A stretch of DNA of 64,000 bases, taken from positions 3,844,001 through 3,908,000 of the forward strand of contig CP108997.1 of the NCBI GenBank assembly GCA_036226585.1, in the 5' to 3' direction. Origin of the DNA: Streptomyces sp. NBC_00708 (GTDB taxonomy: Bacteria; Actinomycetota; Actinomycetes; Streptomycetales; Streptomycetaceae). Below, one piece after another: positions 25,445 through 34,875 of this stretch. The notes beneath the pieces are model-generated. The model did not search any database. It saw only the letters and a list, made by a program, of their open reading frames with translations, and was not told the DNA's origin. A program made the position numbers and the translations under genes. How positions within the stretch are numbered: position 1 is the stretch's first letter; each line of letters opens with the position of its first letter.

Positions 25445-25484
25445 GGGTCCGCCCCGCACTCCCTCGGGAGTGCGGGGCGGACCC
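25445..25484. terminator. Perfect bidirectional terminator between pit and pstB
   Basis: Nineteen-base arms (GGGTCCGCCCCGCACTCCC and its complement) pair perfectly around TC and are followed by TTTTCG on the plus strand. It serves pit on the plus strand and probably pstB on the minus strand. Confidence 0.93.
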
Positions 25485-25545
25485 TTTTCGCCTTGTGGTG
25501 GCACCGCCATGCAGCACCCCAAGGCCGTACGGGGGCCGGGACGGA

Positions 25546-26322
25546 TCAGCCGAAGCGGCCGGAGATGTAGTCCTCGGTGGCCTGGACCGACGGGTTGGAG
25601 AAGATGCGCTCCGTCTCGTCGATCTCGATGAGCTTGCCGGGCTTGCCGACCGCCGCCAGGTTGAAGAACGCGGTGCGGTCCGAGACGCGGGCCGCCTGCT
25701 GCATGTTGTGCGTCACGATGACGATCGTGAACCGTTCCTTCAGCTCCCCGACCAGGTCCTCGATGGCGAGGGTGGAGATCGGGTCGAGGGCGGAGCACGG
25801 CTCGTCCATCAGGAGCACGTCCGGCTCGACCGCGATGGCGCGGGCGATGCACAGGCGCTGCTGCTGACCGCCGGAGAGGCCTGAGCCGGGCTTGTTCAGC
25901 CGGTCCTTGACCTCGTTCCAGAGGTTCGCGCCGCGCAGCGACTTCTCGACGATGTCGTTGAGGGCGCTCTTGCGGTACGAGCCGTTGAGGCGCAGGCCCG
26001 CCGCCACGTTGTCGAAGATCGACATGGTGGGGAAGGGGTTCGGGCGCTGGAAGACCATGCCGACCGTGCGGCGCACGGTGACCGGGTCGACGTTGGTCCC
26101 GTACAGGTTCTCGTCGTCCAGGAGCACCTTGCCCTCGACGCGGCCGCCGGGGGTGACCTCGTGCATCCGGTTCAGGGTGCGCAGGAAGGTGGACTTGCCG
26201 CAGCCGGAGGGGCCGATGAAGGCGGTCACCGAGCGGGGTTCCACGGTCATGGAGATGTCGTCGATCGCCTTGTGGCTGCCGTAGTAGGCCGACAGTCCGC
26301 TGACGTCAATGCGCTTGGCCAT
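25546..26322 (-). CDS. pstB: Phosphate ABC transporter ATPase PstB
   Basis: A 258-residue ABC ATPase that powers high-affinity phosphate import. Walker [10 protein letters not shown] near residue 38, Q-loop [11 protein letters not shown], signature LSGGQQQRL and Walker [14 protein letters not shown] are all intact; GPSGCGKST and RPNPFPMS-like sequence are typical of PstB. ATG at 26322 (MAKRID) is used; GTG at 26331 has a better spaced GGAAAG and may be the real start. It is the last gene of pstSCAB, 27 nt after pstA. Confidence 0.95.
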   Translation of the reverse strand: MAKRIDVSGLSAYYGSHKAIDDISMTVEPRSVTAFIGPSGCGKSTFLRTLNRMHEVTPGGRVEGKVLLDDENLYGTNVDPVTVRRTVGMVFQRPNPFPTMSIFDNVAAGLRLNGSYRKSALNDIVEKSLRGANLWNEVKDRLNKPGSGLSGGQQQRLCIARAIAVEPDVLLMDEPCSALDPISTLAIEDLVGELKERFTIVIVTHNMQQAARVSDRTAFFNLAAVGKPGKLIEIDETERIFSNPSVQATEDYISGRFG

Positions 26323-26349
26323 CTGAATCACTGCTGCTTTCCGGCGGGC

Positions 26350-27435
26350 CTAGCGCCCGGCCTTGGGGGCCTTCCAGCGGGCGATGCCGCGGGCCACCAG
26401 ATTGAGGATCATGACGAAGGCGATCAGGACCAGGGCCGCTGCCCAGGCGCGGTCGTAGGACGCGGCCTCACCGATCTTGTACTGCTCGTAGATGTAGAAG
26501 GGCAGTGACGACTGGGCGCCTTCGAAGGGGTTGGTGTTGATCAGCTGACTGCCGAAGACCAGCAGGATGATCGGCGCGGTCTCGCCGGCGATACGGGCGA
26601 CGGCGAGCATGACGCCCGTCGCGATGCCGCCGATCGCGGTCGGCAGGACCACCTTCAGGATGGTGCGCCACTTCGGGATGCCGAGGGCGAGCGATGCCTC
26701 GCGCAGCTCGTTCGGGACGAGCTTGAGCATCTCCTCGGTGGAGCGGACCACGACCGGGATCATCAGGATGGTCAGGGCGAGCGCGCCCATCAGGCCGGAC
26801 GGCTCCAGGCCCGCGATCAGCATGATCGAGAGGATGAAGAGACCGGCCACGATGGACGGGATGCCGGTCATCACGTCGACGAAGAAGGTGACGGACCTGG
26901 CCAGCGCGCCCTTGCCGTACTCCACCAGGTAGACGGCGGTGAGCAGGCCGAGCGGGGCGGAGATCAGGGTGGCGATGCCGACCTGTTCCAGGGTGCCGAT
27001 CAGCGCGTGGTAGACACCGCCGCTGGCCTCGGGGCCGAGGACGCCGGCCATGGAGTGGGTCAGGAAGTAGCCGTCCAGGCGCTCCGAGCCGCGGCTGATG
27101 GTGGTCCAGAGCAGCGAGGCGAGCGGGACGACGGCGAGCAGGAAGCAGACCCACACCAGGCTGGTGGCGAGGCGGTCCCTGGCCTGGCGCTGGTTCTCGA
27201 CGACGCTGGTGGTGACGTACGAGATCACCAGGAAGAACAGCGCGGAGACCAGGCCCCACTGCACGCGGCTCTGCCAGCCGGCGGCGAGGCTGAGGCCGAC
27301 GCCCAGGGCGATCGCGACGACGGCGAAGCCGAGCGGGGCGAGGCGGGGCAGCGAGCGGCTGCTGAGGCTGCCCGTCGGCGCGGGCGGTGCGGGCGTCGGG
27401 CGTTCCTGGACGCCGGTGGTGGTGGCGTGGCTCAT
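26350..27435 (-). CDS. pstA: Phosphate ABC transporter permease PstA
   Basis: A 361-residue permease with a proline-rich cytoplasmic N-terminus and about six to seven membrane segments. The EAA loop is at REASLALGIPKWRTILKVVL, which contacts PstB. The ATG at 27435 overlaps the pstC stop (ATGA), so translation is coupled. With PstC it forms the membrane channel for phosphate delivered by PstS. Confidence 0.95.
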   Translation of the reverse strand: MSHATTTGVQERPTPAPPAPTGSLSSRSLPRLAPLGFAVVAIALGVGLSLAAGWQSRVQWGLVSALFFLVISYVTTSVVENQRQARDRLATSLVWVCFLLAVVPLASLLWTTISRGSERLDGYFLTHSMAGVLGPEASGGVYHALIGTLEQVGIATLISAPLGLLTAVYLVEYGKGALARSVTFFVDVMTGIPSIVAGLFILSIMLIAGLEPSGLMGALALTILMIPVVVRSTEEMLKLVPNELREASLALGIPKWRTILKVVLPTAIGGIATGVMLAVARIAGETAPIILLVFGSQLINTNPFEGAQSSLPFYIYEQYKIGEAASYDRAWAAALVLIAFVMILNLVARGIARWKAPKAGR

Positions 27436-28418
27436 GCGTTGGCTCCCGAGTACTCCTTGCGGCGGGCGATGATGAGCCGCGCGGCGCCGTTGACCAGCAG
27501 GGTGAGGACGAAGAGGACCAGGCCGGAGGCGATCAGGGCGTCCCGCCCGAACGCGTCGGCCTCGCCGAACTTCGCGGCGATGTTCTGGGCGAACGTCCCG
27601 CCGCCCGGGTTGAGCACGTGCAGCGAGATCAGGAAGTTCGGCGACAGGACCGTGGCGACGGCCATGGTCTCGCCGAGCGCGCGGCCCAGGCCCAGCATCG
27701 AGGCGGAGATCACGCCGGAGCGGCCGAAGGGCAGGACCGAGAGGCGGATGACCTCCCAGCGCGTGGCGCCGAGGGCGAGTGCGGCCTCCTCGTTCATCCG
27801 GGGGACCTGGAGGAAGACCTCGCGGCTGACGCTGGTCACGATCGGCAGGATCATGACCGCGAGCAGGATGCCGACGGTGAACAGCGAGCGGGCGACGCCG
27901 ATCTCGGTCTTCTCGAAGACGTACGTCCAGCCGAAGAACTGGTCGAGCCAGAGGTTCAGCCCCTCCAGGTACGGCACGAGGACGAGGGCGCCCCAGATGC
28001 CGTAGACGATGCTGGGGACCGCGGCGAGCAGGTCGATGACGTACGCGATGACGCCGGCCAGCTTGCGCGGGGCGTAGTGCGAGATGAACAGGGCGATGCC
28101 GACGGCGACCGGGACCGCGATGACCATCGCGATGACGGAGCTGACGACGGTCCCGAAGAGCAGGACGGCGATGCCGAAGACGGGCGGGTCACCGGCCGGG
28201 TTCCAGTCGAAGGTGGTGAGGAAGTTGCCCTCGTCCTTCGAGATGGCGATCGCGGCGCGGTAGGTGAGGAACACGGCGATGGACGCCATGATCACCAGGA
28301 GCAGGATGCCGGAGCCGCGGGAGAGGCCGAGGAAGATCCGGTCGCCGGCGCGGCCCGTGGACCGGGGGCGGGTTCGCCCGGCCGGTGGGGTCGGTATCTG
28401 TTGTGTGGTGGAAGCCAT
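27432..28418 (-). CDS. pstC: Phosphate ABC transporter permease PstC
   Basis: A 328-residue permease with six membrane segments and the EAA-type loop EAALALGATRWEVIRLSVLP. Partner of PstA in the Pst importer. ATG at 28418 (MASTTQQIPTPP) is chosen; a longer frame upstream is not PstC-like. It is separated from pstS by 141 nt containing two hairpins that may lower expression of the downstream transporter genes relative to the binding protein. Confidence 0.95.
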   Translation of the reverse strand: MASTTQQIPTPPAGRTRPRSTGRAGDRIFLGLSRGSGILLLVIMASIAVFLTYRAAIAISKDEGNFLTTFDWNPAGDPPVFGIAVLLFGTVVSSVIAMVIAVPVAVGIALFISHYAPRKLAGVIAYVIDLLAAVPSIVYGIWGALVLVPYLEGLNLWLDQFFGWTYVFEKTEIGVARSLFTVGILLAVMILPIVTSVSREVFLQVPRMNEEAALALGATRWEVIRLSVLPFGRSGVISASMLGLGRALGETMAVATVLSPNFLISLHVLNPGGGTFAQNIAAKFGEADAFGRDALIASGLVLFVLTLLVNGAARLIIARRKEYSGANA

Positions 28419-28437
28419 GGTCTTTCCGGTCTGTGTG

Positions 28438-28517
28438 GGGGAGCCGGGGCTCCCCTGGCGGCGGTGCACCGGAGGGGCTGGAGGCGGGCCGGTCCGGAGG
28501 GGTGTTCCGGACCGGCC
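28438..28517 (-). promoter_or_regulatory. Two intercistronic hairpins between pstS and pstC
   Basis: GGCCGGTCCGG (28487-28497) pairs with CCGGACCGGCC (28507-28517) around a nine-base loop, and GGGGAGCC pairs with GGCTCCCC at 28438-28455. Next to the pstS stop, GTGTGTCGCTGGTT occurs twice with an 18-nt period (28530-28561). The hairpins look like a partial terminator or RNA-processing barrier. Confidence 0.65.
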
Positions 28518-28559
28518 GCCGGTTGCGTCGTGTGTCGCTGGTTGGCCGTGTGTCGCTGG

Positions 28560-29696
28560 TTACGAGAGGCCGGCGACGGTCTCGCGGACCTTGGCGTTGA
28601 TCTCCTCGGGGATCGGCGCGTAGCCGGCCTCGGTGAGGAGCTTCTGGCCGTCCGCCGAGGCGGTGTAGGTCAGGAAGGACTTGACGGTGCCGAGGGTGTC
28701 GGCCTTGTTGCCGGTGTCGCAGACGACCTCGTACGTGACCAGGACCAGCGGGTAGGCGCCGTCGGCCTTGGTGGTGTAGTCGAGGTCGAGCGCCAGGTCC
28801 TTGCCGGTGCCCTTGACCTTGGCGGCGGCGATGGCCTTGGAGGCGTTCTCGGAGGACGCCTTGACCGGGGCGGAGCCACCGGTGTCGATGTCGACCGTGG
28901 AGATCTGCTGCGAGGTGGCGTAGGACAGCTCGAAGTAGCCGATGGCGCCGTCGACCTGCTTGACCTGGGTGGCGACGCCGGAGGAGCCGGACGCGGCCTG
29001 GCCGCCGGGGGCGGGCCACTTCTTCTCGGCCTCGTACTTCCAGTCGGACGGGGCCGCGGCGCCCAGGTACTTGCCGAGGTTCTGCGTGGTGCCGGAGTCC
29101 TCGGAGCGGTGGAAGGGCTGGATCGCCTTGTCCGGGAGCTTGGCGTCGGGGTTGAGCTTGGCGATCGCCTCGTCGTTCCACTTCTTGATCTTCGTGTCGA
29201 AGATCTTGGCGAGGGTCGGGGCGTCCAGGGTCAGGCTGTCGACGCCTTCGAGGTGGAAGCCGACCGCGATCGGGCCGCCGACCATCGGGAGGTTGATGCC
29301 CTGGCCGGTCTTGCAGATCTTCTTGGAGTCGGCGACCTCCTCGGGCTTCAGCGCCGAGTCGGAGCCGGCGAAGCCGACGGTGCCCTGGTTGAAGGCGACG
29401 ATGCCCTCGCCGGACGAGGAGGAGTTGTAGTTGATCTCCACGCCGGAGCAGGCGGCCATGTACTCCTTGACCCAGAGGTCCATGGCGTTCTTCTGCGCGC
29501 TGGAGCCGGAGGCGCGCAGCTGGCCCTTGGCACCGTCGCACTTGACGTTGGACGCGGCCTTCGTCTTGCCGCCGCCGGTGGCGGAGGTGTCGCCGCTGTT
29601 GTCGTCCGAACCGCACGCCGTGAGGACCAGGGCGCCGGAGACGGCGAGGGCACCGAGCGCGGTGGCACGAAGCCGGTTCTTGCGCTGAAGCTTCAC
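28560..29696 (-). CDS. pstS: Phosphate-binding lipoprotein PstS
   Basis: A 378-residue periplasmic-type binding lipoprotein. The signal RKNRLRATALGALAVSGAL leads to lipobox LTAC near residue 28; the phosphate-binding loops are recognisable as ASGSSAQ, the YNSSSSGEGI segment, GSDSAL and HRSEDSGTTQNLGKYL. GTG at 29696 (VKLQRKNR) is chosen because the signal starts there and GGAA precedes it. First gene of pstSCAB; the promoter contains PHO boxes (29804-29847), so it should be induced by PhoP under phosphate limitation. Confidence 0.95.
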   Translation of the reverse strand: MKLQRKNRLRATALGALAVSGALVLTACGSDDNSGDTSATGGGKTKAASNVKCDGAKGQLRASGSSAQKNAMDLWVKEYMAACSGVEINYNSSSSGEGIVAFNQGTVGFAGSDSALKPEEVADSKKICKTGQGINLPMVGGPIAVGFHLEGVDSLTLDAPTLAKIFDTKIKKWNDEAIAKLNPDAKLPDKAIQPFHRSEDSGTTQNLGKYLGAAAPSDWKYEAEKKWPAPGGQAASGSSGVATQVKQVDGAIGYFELSYATSQQISTVDIDTGGSAPVKASSENASKAIAAAKVKGTGKDLALDLDYTTKADGAYPLVLVTYEVVCDTGNKADTLGTVKSFLTYTASADGQKLLTEAGYAPIPEEINAKVRETVAGLS

Positions 29697-29803
29697 TTTC
29701 GGGTGTTCCTTCCAGGAGCCGCCGCGGCTGCTGTTGCGGGCGGCGTGCGACGCGGGTGGTGCAGTGGCTGATCGCTGCACCCGGTAGGTCTGAAATTAGG
29801 CAG

Positions 29804-29847
29804 ATCAGGTGACGTGGTTTACGGGGGTGGGTGAACGGGGGGTGAAC
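29804..29847 (-). promoter_or_regulatory. PHO box: four 11-nt PhoP repeat units
   Basis: On the minus strand: GTTCACCCCCC (29837-29847), GTTCACCCACC (29826-29836), CCCGTAAACCA (29815-29825) and CGTCACCTGAT (29804-29814), in perfect 11-nt register. The first two match the Streptomyces PHO box GTTCACC; the last two are degenerate. A -10-like TAATTT follows, so the box covers the -35 region, as expected for an activator. Confidence 0.9.
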
Positions 29848-29913
29848 CGTGCGGGGCCCTTGGGTTCCGGGCGTGGCGGGCACCACGCGGGGGCGTCCCG
29901 GTCGTGGGCGCCG

Positions 29914-29939
29914 GTTCCGTCCTCAAGCGCCGGACGGGC
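29914..29939. repeat. Dispersed intergenic repeat, copy 1
   Basis: A 26-nt element starting GTTCCGTCCTCAAGCG and ending CCGGACGGGC; CCGTCC and GGACGG pair. A copy with a single difference is at 37267-37292. I recall this element from many Streptomyces intergenic regions. Confidence 0.85.
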
Positions 29940-30000
29940 TGGGGCCGGGGGTGCCGTGGAGGCCGGGGGTGCCGGGGGTGCGGGGGGCGCCGGAGCGGGC

Positions 30001-30414
30001 CTAGGCCTCCGGCAGCGTCCCGACCGCCGCGTCCAGGACCTCGCGGTCGCGCGGCTGGGTCAGGCGGGCGCGGGCGGCCGTCGGGGGGAGCCACAGCACC
30101 GCGTCGACCTCGTCGTTCGGGGTGAAGGAGCCCGTCGTGGCCTCGGCGGACCAGTACGTGACCTCCTTCGGGCGGCCGTGCGCGTCGTACCGGACCAGGG
30201 GCAGCACGGGGCCCGGCACACAGTGGTGGCCCGTCTCCTCCAGGACCTCGCGGACCGCCGCCTCCCGCAGGGACTCGCCGCGCTTCAGCTTGCCCTTGGG
30301 GAACGACCAGTCGTCGTAACGCGGCCGGTGCACGAGGCACAGCTCCACGCCCCCGGCGGAGGCGGGCGGCCGGCGCCACAGCACGCAGCCCGCCGCCCGC
30401 ACCGTGCCGCTCAC
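30001..30414 (-). CDS. Nudix hydrolase (MutT-like)
   Basis: A 137-residue Nudix enzyme with the complete box GKLKRGESLREAAVREVLEETG near residues 41-62 (G, E, REVLEETG catalytic set). The flanking YDDWSFPKGK is common in MutT-like NTPases and in diadenosine polyphosphate hydrolases. The substrate cannot be read, but its position behind ppk and the CHAD gene suggests a (di)nucleotide polyphosphate. GTG at 30414 overlaps the CHAD stop (GTGA). Confidence 0.9.
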   Translation of the reverse strand: MSGTVRAAGCVLWRRPPASAGGVELCLVHRPRYDDWSFPKGKLKRGESLREAAVREVLEETGHHCVPGPVLPLVRYDAHGRPKEVTYWSAEATTGSFTPNDEVDAVLWLPPTAARARLTQPRDREVLDAAVGTLPEA

Positions 30415-31430
30415 GGCCGGGCCGCGCCCGTCGTCGCGTACGGCCAGCTCGCGCGGAAGACAGCGCGCGCCGCCTCCACCTCGTGGCGCTGGTCGGCGTG
30501 CAGCACACCGAGGGCGTACGCGGTCGCCGGCGCGATCCTCGGGGTGCGGGCGGCCGCGGCGGCCGCGCCGGCCGCCTCCGCCGCGTCCCGGTGCAGATCG
30601 AGGGCGTGGACCGGGGCGGCCAGGACCGGGTCGGGGGCGCCGTGCACCACCTCGTGGGCGTACCGGTGCAGCCGCAGCAGCAGCCGGGCCTGGTGCCAGG
30701 GCGCGTCGCGCGCCTCGTTGTACGGCTCCGCCGACTCGTCCGGGGGCAGCGCGGCCACCGCACCGAGCAGCCGCTGCTCCGCCCGGTCCGCGGGCTCGCC
30801 CAGCAGTTCGCGGGCGGGGCCGGTGGCGGCGGGGGCGAGCGGGACCTCGGAGGCGAGCAGCGCGACCGCGTCGGCCACCGCGTGGAATCGGGCGGAGCCG
30901 AGGGCCTGGAGGGCGGCGGAGTGGGCGCGGGTCCGGGCGAGGGTCAGCTGCCGTTCCAGCAGCGCGCCGGCGCGGGCGGCGCCGACGCCGAGGACGGGGC
31001 GGCTCTTGTCGGCGGAGTCCCCGGAGGTGCGGGCGGCCGGGAGCACGGGGTCGCCGGACAGGCCGTGCAGCGCTTCGAGGAGCCGGGCCAGCCGGTCCGC
31101 GTACGCGTGCTCGCGGGCCAGCGTGCCGGACAGCCAGGTCAGCTCGGTGCGCAGCTGCTCGGCCCAGAGCGGGTCGAGCGCGGTGCGGAAGGTGCGCAGG
31201 GCGGAGCCGATCCGGCGGGAGGAGCGGCGCAGCGCGGTGGCGGCCTGGTCGGCGGCGCGGGAGCCGGCGTCCGTGGGGGCGGTGTTCTCGCGGTGCAGGC
31301 GCAGGCTCCGCAGGAAGTCCGCGGCCTGGGTGCGCAGGTACGGGCCGAGCACCGTCCCCGCGCTCACGCCGGTGATGCCGGGGGCGTGGGCCGGGGCGGT
31401 GGTCCGGGTCGGGTGGTCAGGGCGTCGCAC
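30411..31430 (-). CDS. CHAD domain protein (polyphosphate-associated)
   Basis: A 339-residue helical protein of the CHAD family (conserved histidine alpha-helical domain), whose members bind polyphosphate through conserved basic residues. Arg/His-rich helices are visible: [20 protein letters not shown] near residue 65, [19 protein letters not shown], and [23 protein letters not shown] at 31430 is chosen since GGAGGC lies 6 nt upstream; it overlaps the ppk end by 14 nt. Co-transcription with ppk supports a role in polyphosphate binding or granule organisation. Confidence 0.88.
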   Translation of the reverse strand: MRRPDHPTRTTAPAHAPGITGVSAGTVLGPYLRTQAADFLRSLRLHRENTAPTDAGSRAADQAATALRRSSRRIGSALRTFRTALDPLWAEQLRTELTWLSGTLAREHAYADRLARLLEALHGLSGDPVLPAARTSGDSADKSRPVLGVGAARAGALLERQLTLARTRAHSAALQALGSARFHAVADAVALLASEVPLAPAATGPARELLGEPADRAEQRLLGAVAALPPDESAEPYNEARDAPWHQARLLLRLHRYAHEVVHGAPDPVLAAPVHALDLHRDAAEAAGAAAAAARTPRIAPATAYALGVLHADQRHEVEAARAVFRASWPYATTGAARP

Positions 31431-33672
31431 GCCGGCGCCTCCGGGCGTCAATGAGCATTTCCTGTACGTGCCGCAGGGGCCGGCCGTCCGCGTCCACGGA
31501 GTGCCGGGTCCACTCGCCGTCGGGGCCCAGGTGCCAGGAGGAGGTGGTGTCAGCCATGCCGGTCTCCAGGAGGCGGCTGAGCGCGGCGCGGTGGGCGGGG
31601 TCGGTGACCCGGACCAGGGCCTCGATGCGGCGGTCGAGGTTGCGGTGCATCATGTCGGCGCTGCCGAACCAGACCTCGGGTTCGCCGCCGTTGCCGAAGG
31701 CGAAGACCCGGGAGTGTTCGAGGAAGCGGCCGAGGACCGAGCGGACCCGGACGTTCTCGGAGAGGCCGGTGACGCCGGGCCGGATCGCGCAGATGCCGCG
31801 GACCCAGATGTCGACCGGGACCCCGGCCTGCGAGGCCCGGTAGCAGGCGTCGATGATCGCCTCGTCGACCATCGAGTTGACCTTGATCCGTACGTACGCG
31901 GGGCGGCCGGCCCGGTGGTGCGTCACCTCCTTGGTGATGCGGGCGACCAGGCCGTCGCGCAGCGACTTGGGGGCGACGAGGAGGCGGCGGTAGGTCTCGC
32001 GGCGGGAGTAGCCGGAGAGCCGGTTGAAGAGGTCGGAGAGGTCGGCGCCGACCTGGGGGTCGGCGGTGAGCAGGCCGAGGTCCTCGTAGAGCCGGGCGGT
32101 CTTCGGGTGGTAGTTGCCGGTGCCGACGTGCGAGTAGCGGCGCAGGGTGTCGCCCTCCTGGCGGACGACGAGGGAGAGCTTGCAGTGCGTCTTCAGGCCG
32201 ACGAGCCCGTAGACGACGTGGCAGCCCGCCTCCTCCAGTTTGCGCGCCCACTTGATGTTGGCCTGCTCGTCGAAGCGGGCCTTGATCTCGACGAGGACGA
32301 GGACCTGCTTGCCGGACTCGGCGGCGTCGATGAGGGCGTCCACTATCGGTGAGTCGCCGGAGGTCCGGTACAGCGTCTGCTTGATCGCGAGGACGTCCGG
32401 GTCGCCCGCCGCCTGCTCCAGGAAGGCCTGGACGGAGGTGGAGAAGGAGTCGTACGGGTGGTGCAGCAGCACGTCCCGCTCGCGCACCGCGGCGAAGATG
32501 TCCGGCGCGGACGCGGACTCCACCTCGGCGAGGTCGCGGTGGGTGCCGGCGATGAACTTGGGGTACTTCAGCTCGGGCCGGTCCAGCGACGCTATGCCGA
32601 AGAGGCCGGTGAGGTCGAGCGGGCCCGGCAGCGGGTAGACCTCGGCGTCGGACACCTTCAGCTCGCGGACCAGCAGGTCCAGCACGTACGGGTCGATGGA
32701 CTCCTCGACCTCCAGGCGGACCGGCGGGCCGAAGCGGCGCCGCATGAGCTCCTTCTCCAGGGCCTGGAGGAGGTTCTCGGCGTCGTCCTCCTCGACCTCC
32801 AGGTCCTCGTTCCTGGTGACCCGGAACATGTGGTGCGCCAGCACCTCCATCCCCGGGAACAGCTCCTCCAGGTGGGCCGCGATGACGTCCTCTATGGGGA
32901 CGTAGCGCTGCGGCGACGCCTCCAGGAAGCGGGTCAGCAGCGGGGGCACCTTGACGCGGGCGAAGTGGCGGTGGCCGCTGACCGGGTTGCGTACGACGAC
33001 GGCGAGGTTGAGCGAGAGGCCGGAGATGTACGGGAAGGGGTGCGCCGGGTCCACGGCGAGGGGGGTGAGGACGGGGAAGACGCGCTGGCGGAAGAAGGTG
33101 AAGAGGCGGGCCTGCTCCTTCTCGGTCAGCTCCGGCCAGCGGATCAGCTGGATGCCCTCGTCGGACAGGGCGGGGGCGACGTCCTGCTGGTAGCAGGCGG
33201 CGTGCCGGGCCATGAGTTCGCGCGAGCGGGTCCAGATCAGGTCCAGCACCTCGCGGGGCTGGAGGCCGGACGCGGACCGGGTGGCGACCCCGGTCGCGAT
33301 GCGGCGCTTGAGGCCGGCGACCCGGACCATGAAGAACTCGTCCAGGTTGGACGCGAAGATCGCCAGGAAGTTGGCCCGCTCCAGCAGGGGCGTGGTGGGG
33401 TCCTCGGCGAGTTCGAGCACCCGTTCGTTGAACGCGAGCCAGCTGCGTTCCCTGTCCAGGAAGCGGCCCTGCGGCAGCTCGTCCCCGTCCACATCGGGCT
33501 CGTACGCGTCGGCGTCCGCGTCGATGTCGGGATCGAGATCCGCCGCGGTGGACAGACCCGCCTCCCGTGAGGAGGGGGAGGCGACGGCATGCGGCCGGTG
33601 TGCGGCGAGGGCGCCGACGGACGGCTGGGCGGCGGGCTGGACCGGGACCTCGGAGCTGGGCTGCTGGCTCAT
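31417..33672 (-). CDS. ppk: Polyphosphate kinase 1
   Basis: A 751-residue PPK1, which reversibly moves the gamma-phosphate of ATP onto polyphosphate. Beyond an acidic, low-complexity N-terminus of about 70 residues ([20 protein letters not shown]), the N-domain ([20 protein letters not shown]), head domain and two PLD-like C-domains follow. Motifs include [26 protein letters not shown] and [20 protein letters not shown], whose His is the usual phospho-acceptor. ATG at 33672 (MSQQPSSEV) is used. Downstream genes CHAD and Nudix overlap in one operon. I did not find a clear PHO box in the 250 nt upstream. Confidence 0.95.
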   Translation of the reverse strand: MSQQPSSEVPVQPAAQPSVGALAAHRPHAVASPSSREAGLSTAADLDPDIDADADAYEPDVDGDELPQGRFLDRERSWLAFNERVLELAEDPTTPLLERANFLAIFASNLDEFFMVRVAGLKRRIATGVATRSASGLQPREVLDLIWTRSRELMARHAACYQQDVAPALSDEGIQLIRWPELTEKEQARLFTFFRQRVFPVLTPLAVDPAHPFPYISGLSLNLAVVVRNPVSGHRHFARVKVPPLLTRFLEASPQRYVPIEDVIAAHLEELFPGMEVLAHHMFRVTRNEDLEVEEDDAENLLQALEKELMRRRFGPPVRLEVEESIDPYVLDLLVRELKVSDAEVYPLPGPLDLTGLFGIASLDRPELKYPKFIAGTHRDLAEVESASAPDIFAAVRERDVLLHHPYDSFSTSVQAFLEQAAGDPDVLAIKQTLYRTSGDSPIVDALIDAAESGKQVLVLVEIKARFDEQANIKWARKLEEAGCHVVYGLVGLKTHCKLSLVVRQEGDTLRRYSHVGTGNYHPKTARLYEDLGLLTADPQVGADLSDLFNRLSGYSRRETYRRLLVAPKSLRDGLVARITKEVTHHRAGRPAYVRIKVNSMVDEAIIDACYRASQAGVPVDIWVRGICAIRPGVTGLSENVRVRSVLGRFLEHSRVFAFGNGGEPEVWFGSADMMHRNLDRRIEALVRVTDPAHRAALSRLLETGMADTTSSWHLGPDGEWTRHSVDADGRPLRHVQEMLIDARRRRRATP

Positions 33673-33924
33673 GAGCCCATTGTTCCGCCCGGAGCGCTCC
33701 GGGGGCGCGTCGGAGGAGGACGAGATCGCGGGGAGGGCGCGGTCGGGGCGCATTCTGCCGGGATTTCGCCCGTTGCGGGGGGTCGGCACAGCTGGCTGCA
33801 TCCTGCGAGGGTCGCAAGGCCGTCTGAATGCCCGGTTACGACGACATGACGTGCGGGAAGCGGTGGGTGGCCGTGTGTGGCGGTCCCGCCCGGGGCCGGG
33901 GCCCCGGACGGGTTTGGAAACGTC

Positions 33925-34875
33925 TCAGGCGTGGTAGCGGCGCAGCACCCGGAAGGCGAGGGCGGTGGCGGCTGCGGCGAGGACGAGGAGGATGGCGGTC
34001 TCGGTGAGCTGGAGGGGCCAGAAATGGGAGGCCTGGTGGTAGTCGACGAAGCTGGTGACCCCGCCCTGGTCCTTCAGGCAGTCCGGACCCGCGGTGCCCC
34101 TGGCGAAGCAGTCCTTCCAGTACAGCTCCTTGCCCGAGGCGGTGAGCATGCCCGATTCGATGGGCCACGCGTTGCCGCTGGGCCACGGGTTGTGGCCGAG
34201 GCCGCGGGTGGTGGGCCAGAGCTCGTAGCGCCGCTTGCCGAAGCCGTACATGACCGTGCCCAGGACCACGGCCGTGAGGGCCATGGCCGGGAGCGTGCGG
34301 CGTACGAGGACGGCGCACAGCGCTCCGAGGGCCACGGCGAACAGGGCGTAGGCGAGGGCGACCGGGCCGAGGGCGGGGTAGACGCCGCTTCGGGACCAGC
34401 TGAGTTCGTAGGGAGAGTCACCGAGGACGCCTGACCGGCCCCACCGGTAGACGAGCACCAGCACGGTCACGCCGGCGGTCGCCAGGACGGCCGGCAGGGC
34501 GAGCCGTGCCGCGAGCCAGCGGGCGGGCGAGACCGACTGGGCCCAGGCGAAGCGGACTGTGCCGCTCTCCAGTTCGCGGGCGATCAGCGGGCCCGCGACG
34601 AAGACCCCGATGAGCACGGAGAGCACCAGGAGGGCGGTTCCCCCGCCCGACAGGTAGGTCTGGGTCGCGCTGCGGGCGTAGGTGGGCAGATAGGTGCCGT
34701 CGCCGCAGCGCGTGGTGTCGCCGTCCGGGCAGTTCTCGTGCCCGGAGGCGACCCAGATCCGCAGCCCGATCACGAAGGCGATGCCCAGGATCACGAGTAT
34801 GCCGCCCGCCCACAGGGAACGGCGCTGCATGCGTACGACGACGCGCGCCGGGGCGCGCAGGGCAAGCGCGCTCAT
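33925..34875 (-). CDS. ABC transporter permease (YtrC-like)
   Basis: A 316-residue ABC-2-type permease with about six membrane segments (LWAGGILVILGIAFVIGLRI near 21-40; the last near 290-310) and a Cys-containing external loop (CPDGDTTRCGDG). Its gene overlaps the ATPase gene (ATGA), and both follow a YtrA-type GntR repressor gene. Such operons respond to cell-wall antibiotics in Firmicutes and Streptomyces; substrate unknown. Confidence 0.83.
   Translation of the reverse strand: MSALALRAPARVVVRMQRRSLWAGGILVILGIAFVIGLRIWVASGHENCPDGDTTRCGDGTYLPTYARSATQTYLSGGGTALLVLSVLIGVFVAGPLIARELESGTVRFAWAQSVSPARWLAARLALPAVLATAGVTVLVLVYRWGRSGVLGDSPYELSWSRSGVYPALGPVALAYALFAVALGALCAVLVRRTLPAMALTAVVLGTVMYGFGKRRYELWPTTRGLGHNPWPSGNAWPIESGMLTASGKELYWKDCFARGTAGPDCLKDQGGVTSFVDYHQASHFWPLQLTETAILLVLAAAATALAFRVLRRYHA

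Larger units (their letters stand above)
29697..30000. other. Promoter region of pstS and intergenic repeat
   Basis: 304 nt without a gene. Right of the pstS start come a -10-like TAATTT (29793-29798, minus strand), PHO boxes (29804-29847) and a copy of a dispersed Streptomyces repeat (29914-29939). After that follow G-rich near-repeats (GCCGGGGGTGCC at about 29944-29980) up to the Nudix stop. Confidence 0.6.

Noticed and set aside
27387..29771. Open plus-strand frame of 794 codons opposite pstSCA
   Set aside because: Asp/Gly/Val-rich repetitive translation typical of antisense frames; the minus strand holds well-defined pst genes.
29809..32352. Open plus-strand frame of 847 codons opposite Nudix, CHAD and ppk
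   Set aside because: Low-complexity antisense of three recognised genes.
33673..33924. PHO box upstream of ppk
   Set aside because: No GTTCACC-type direct repeat in the 250 nt upstream; polyphosphate control may act otherwise.
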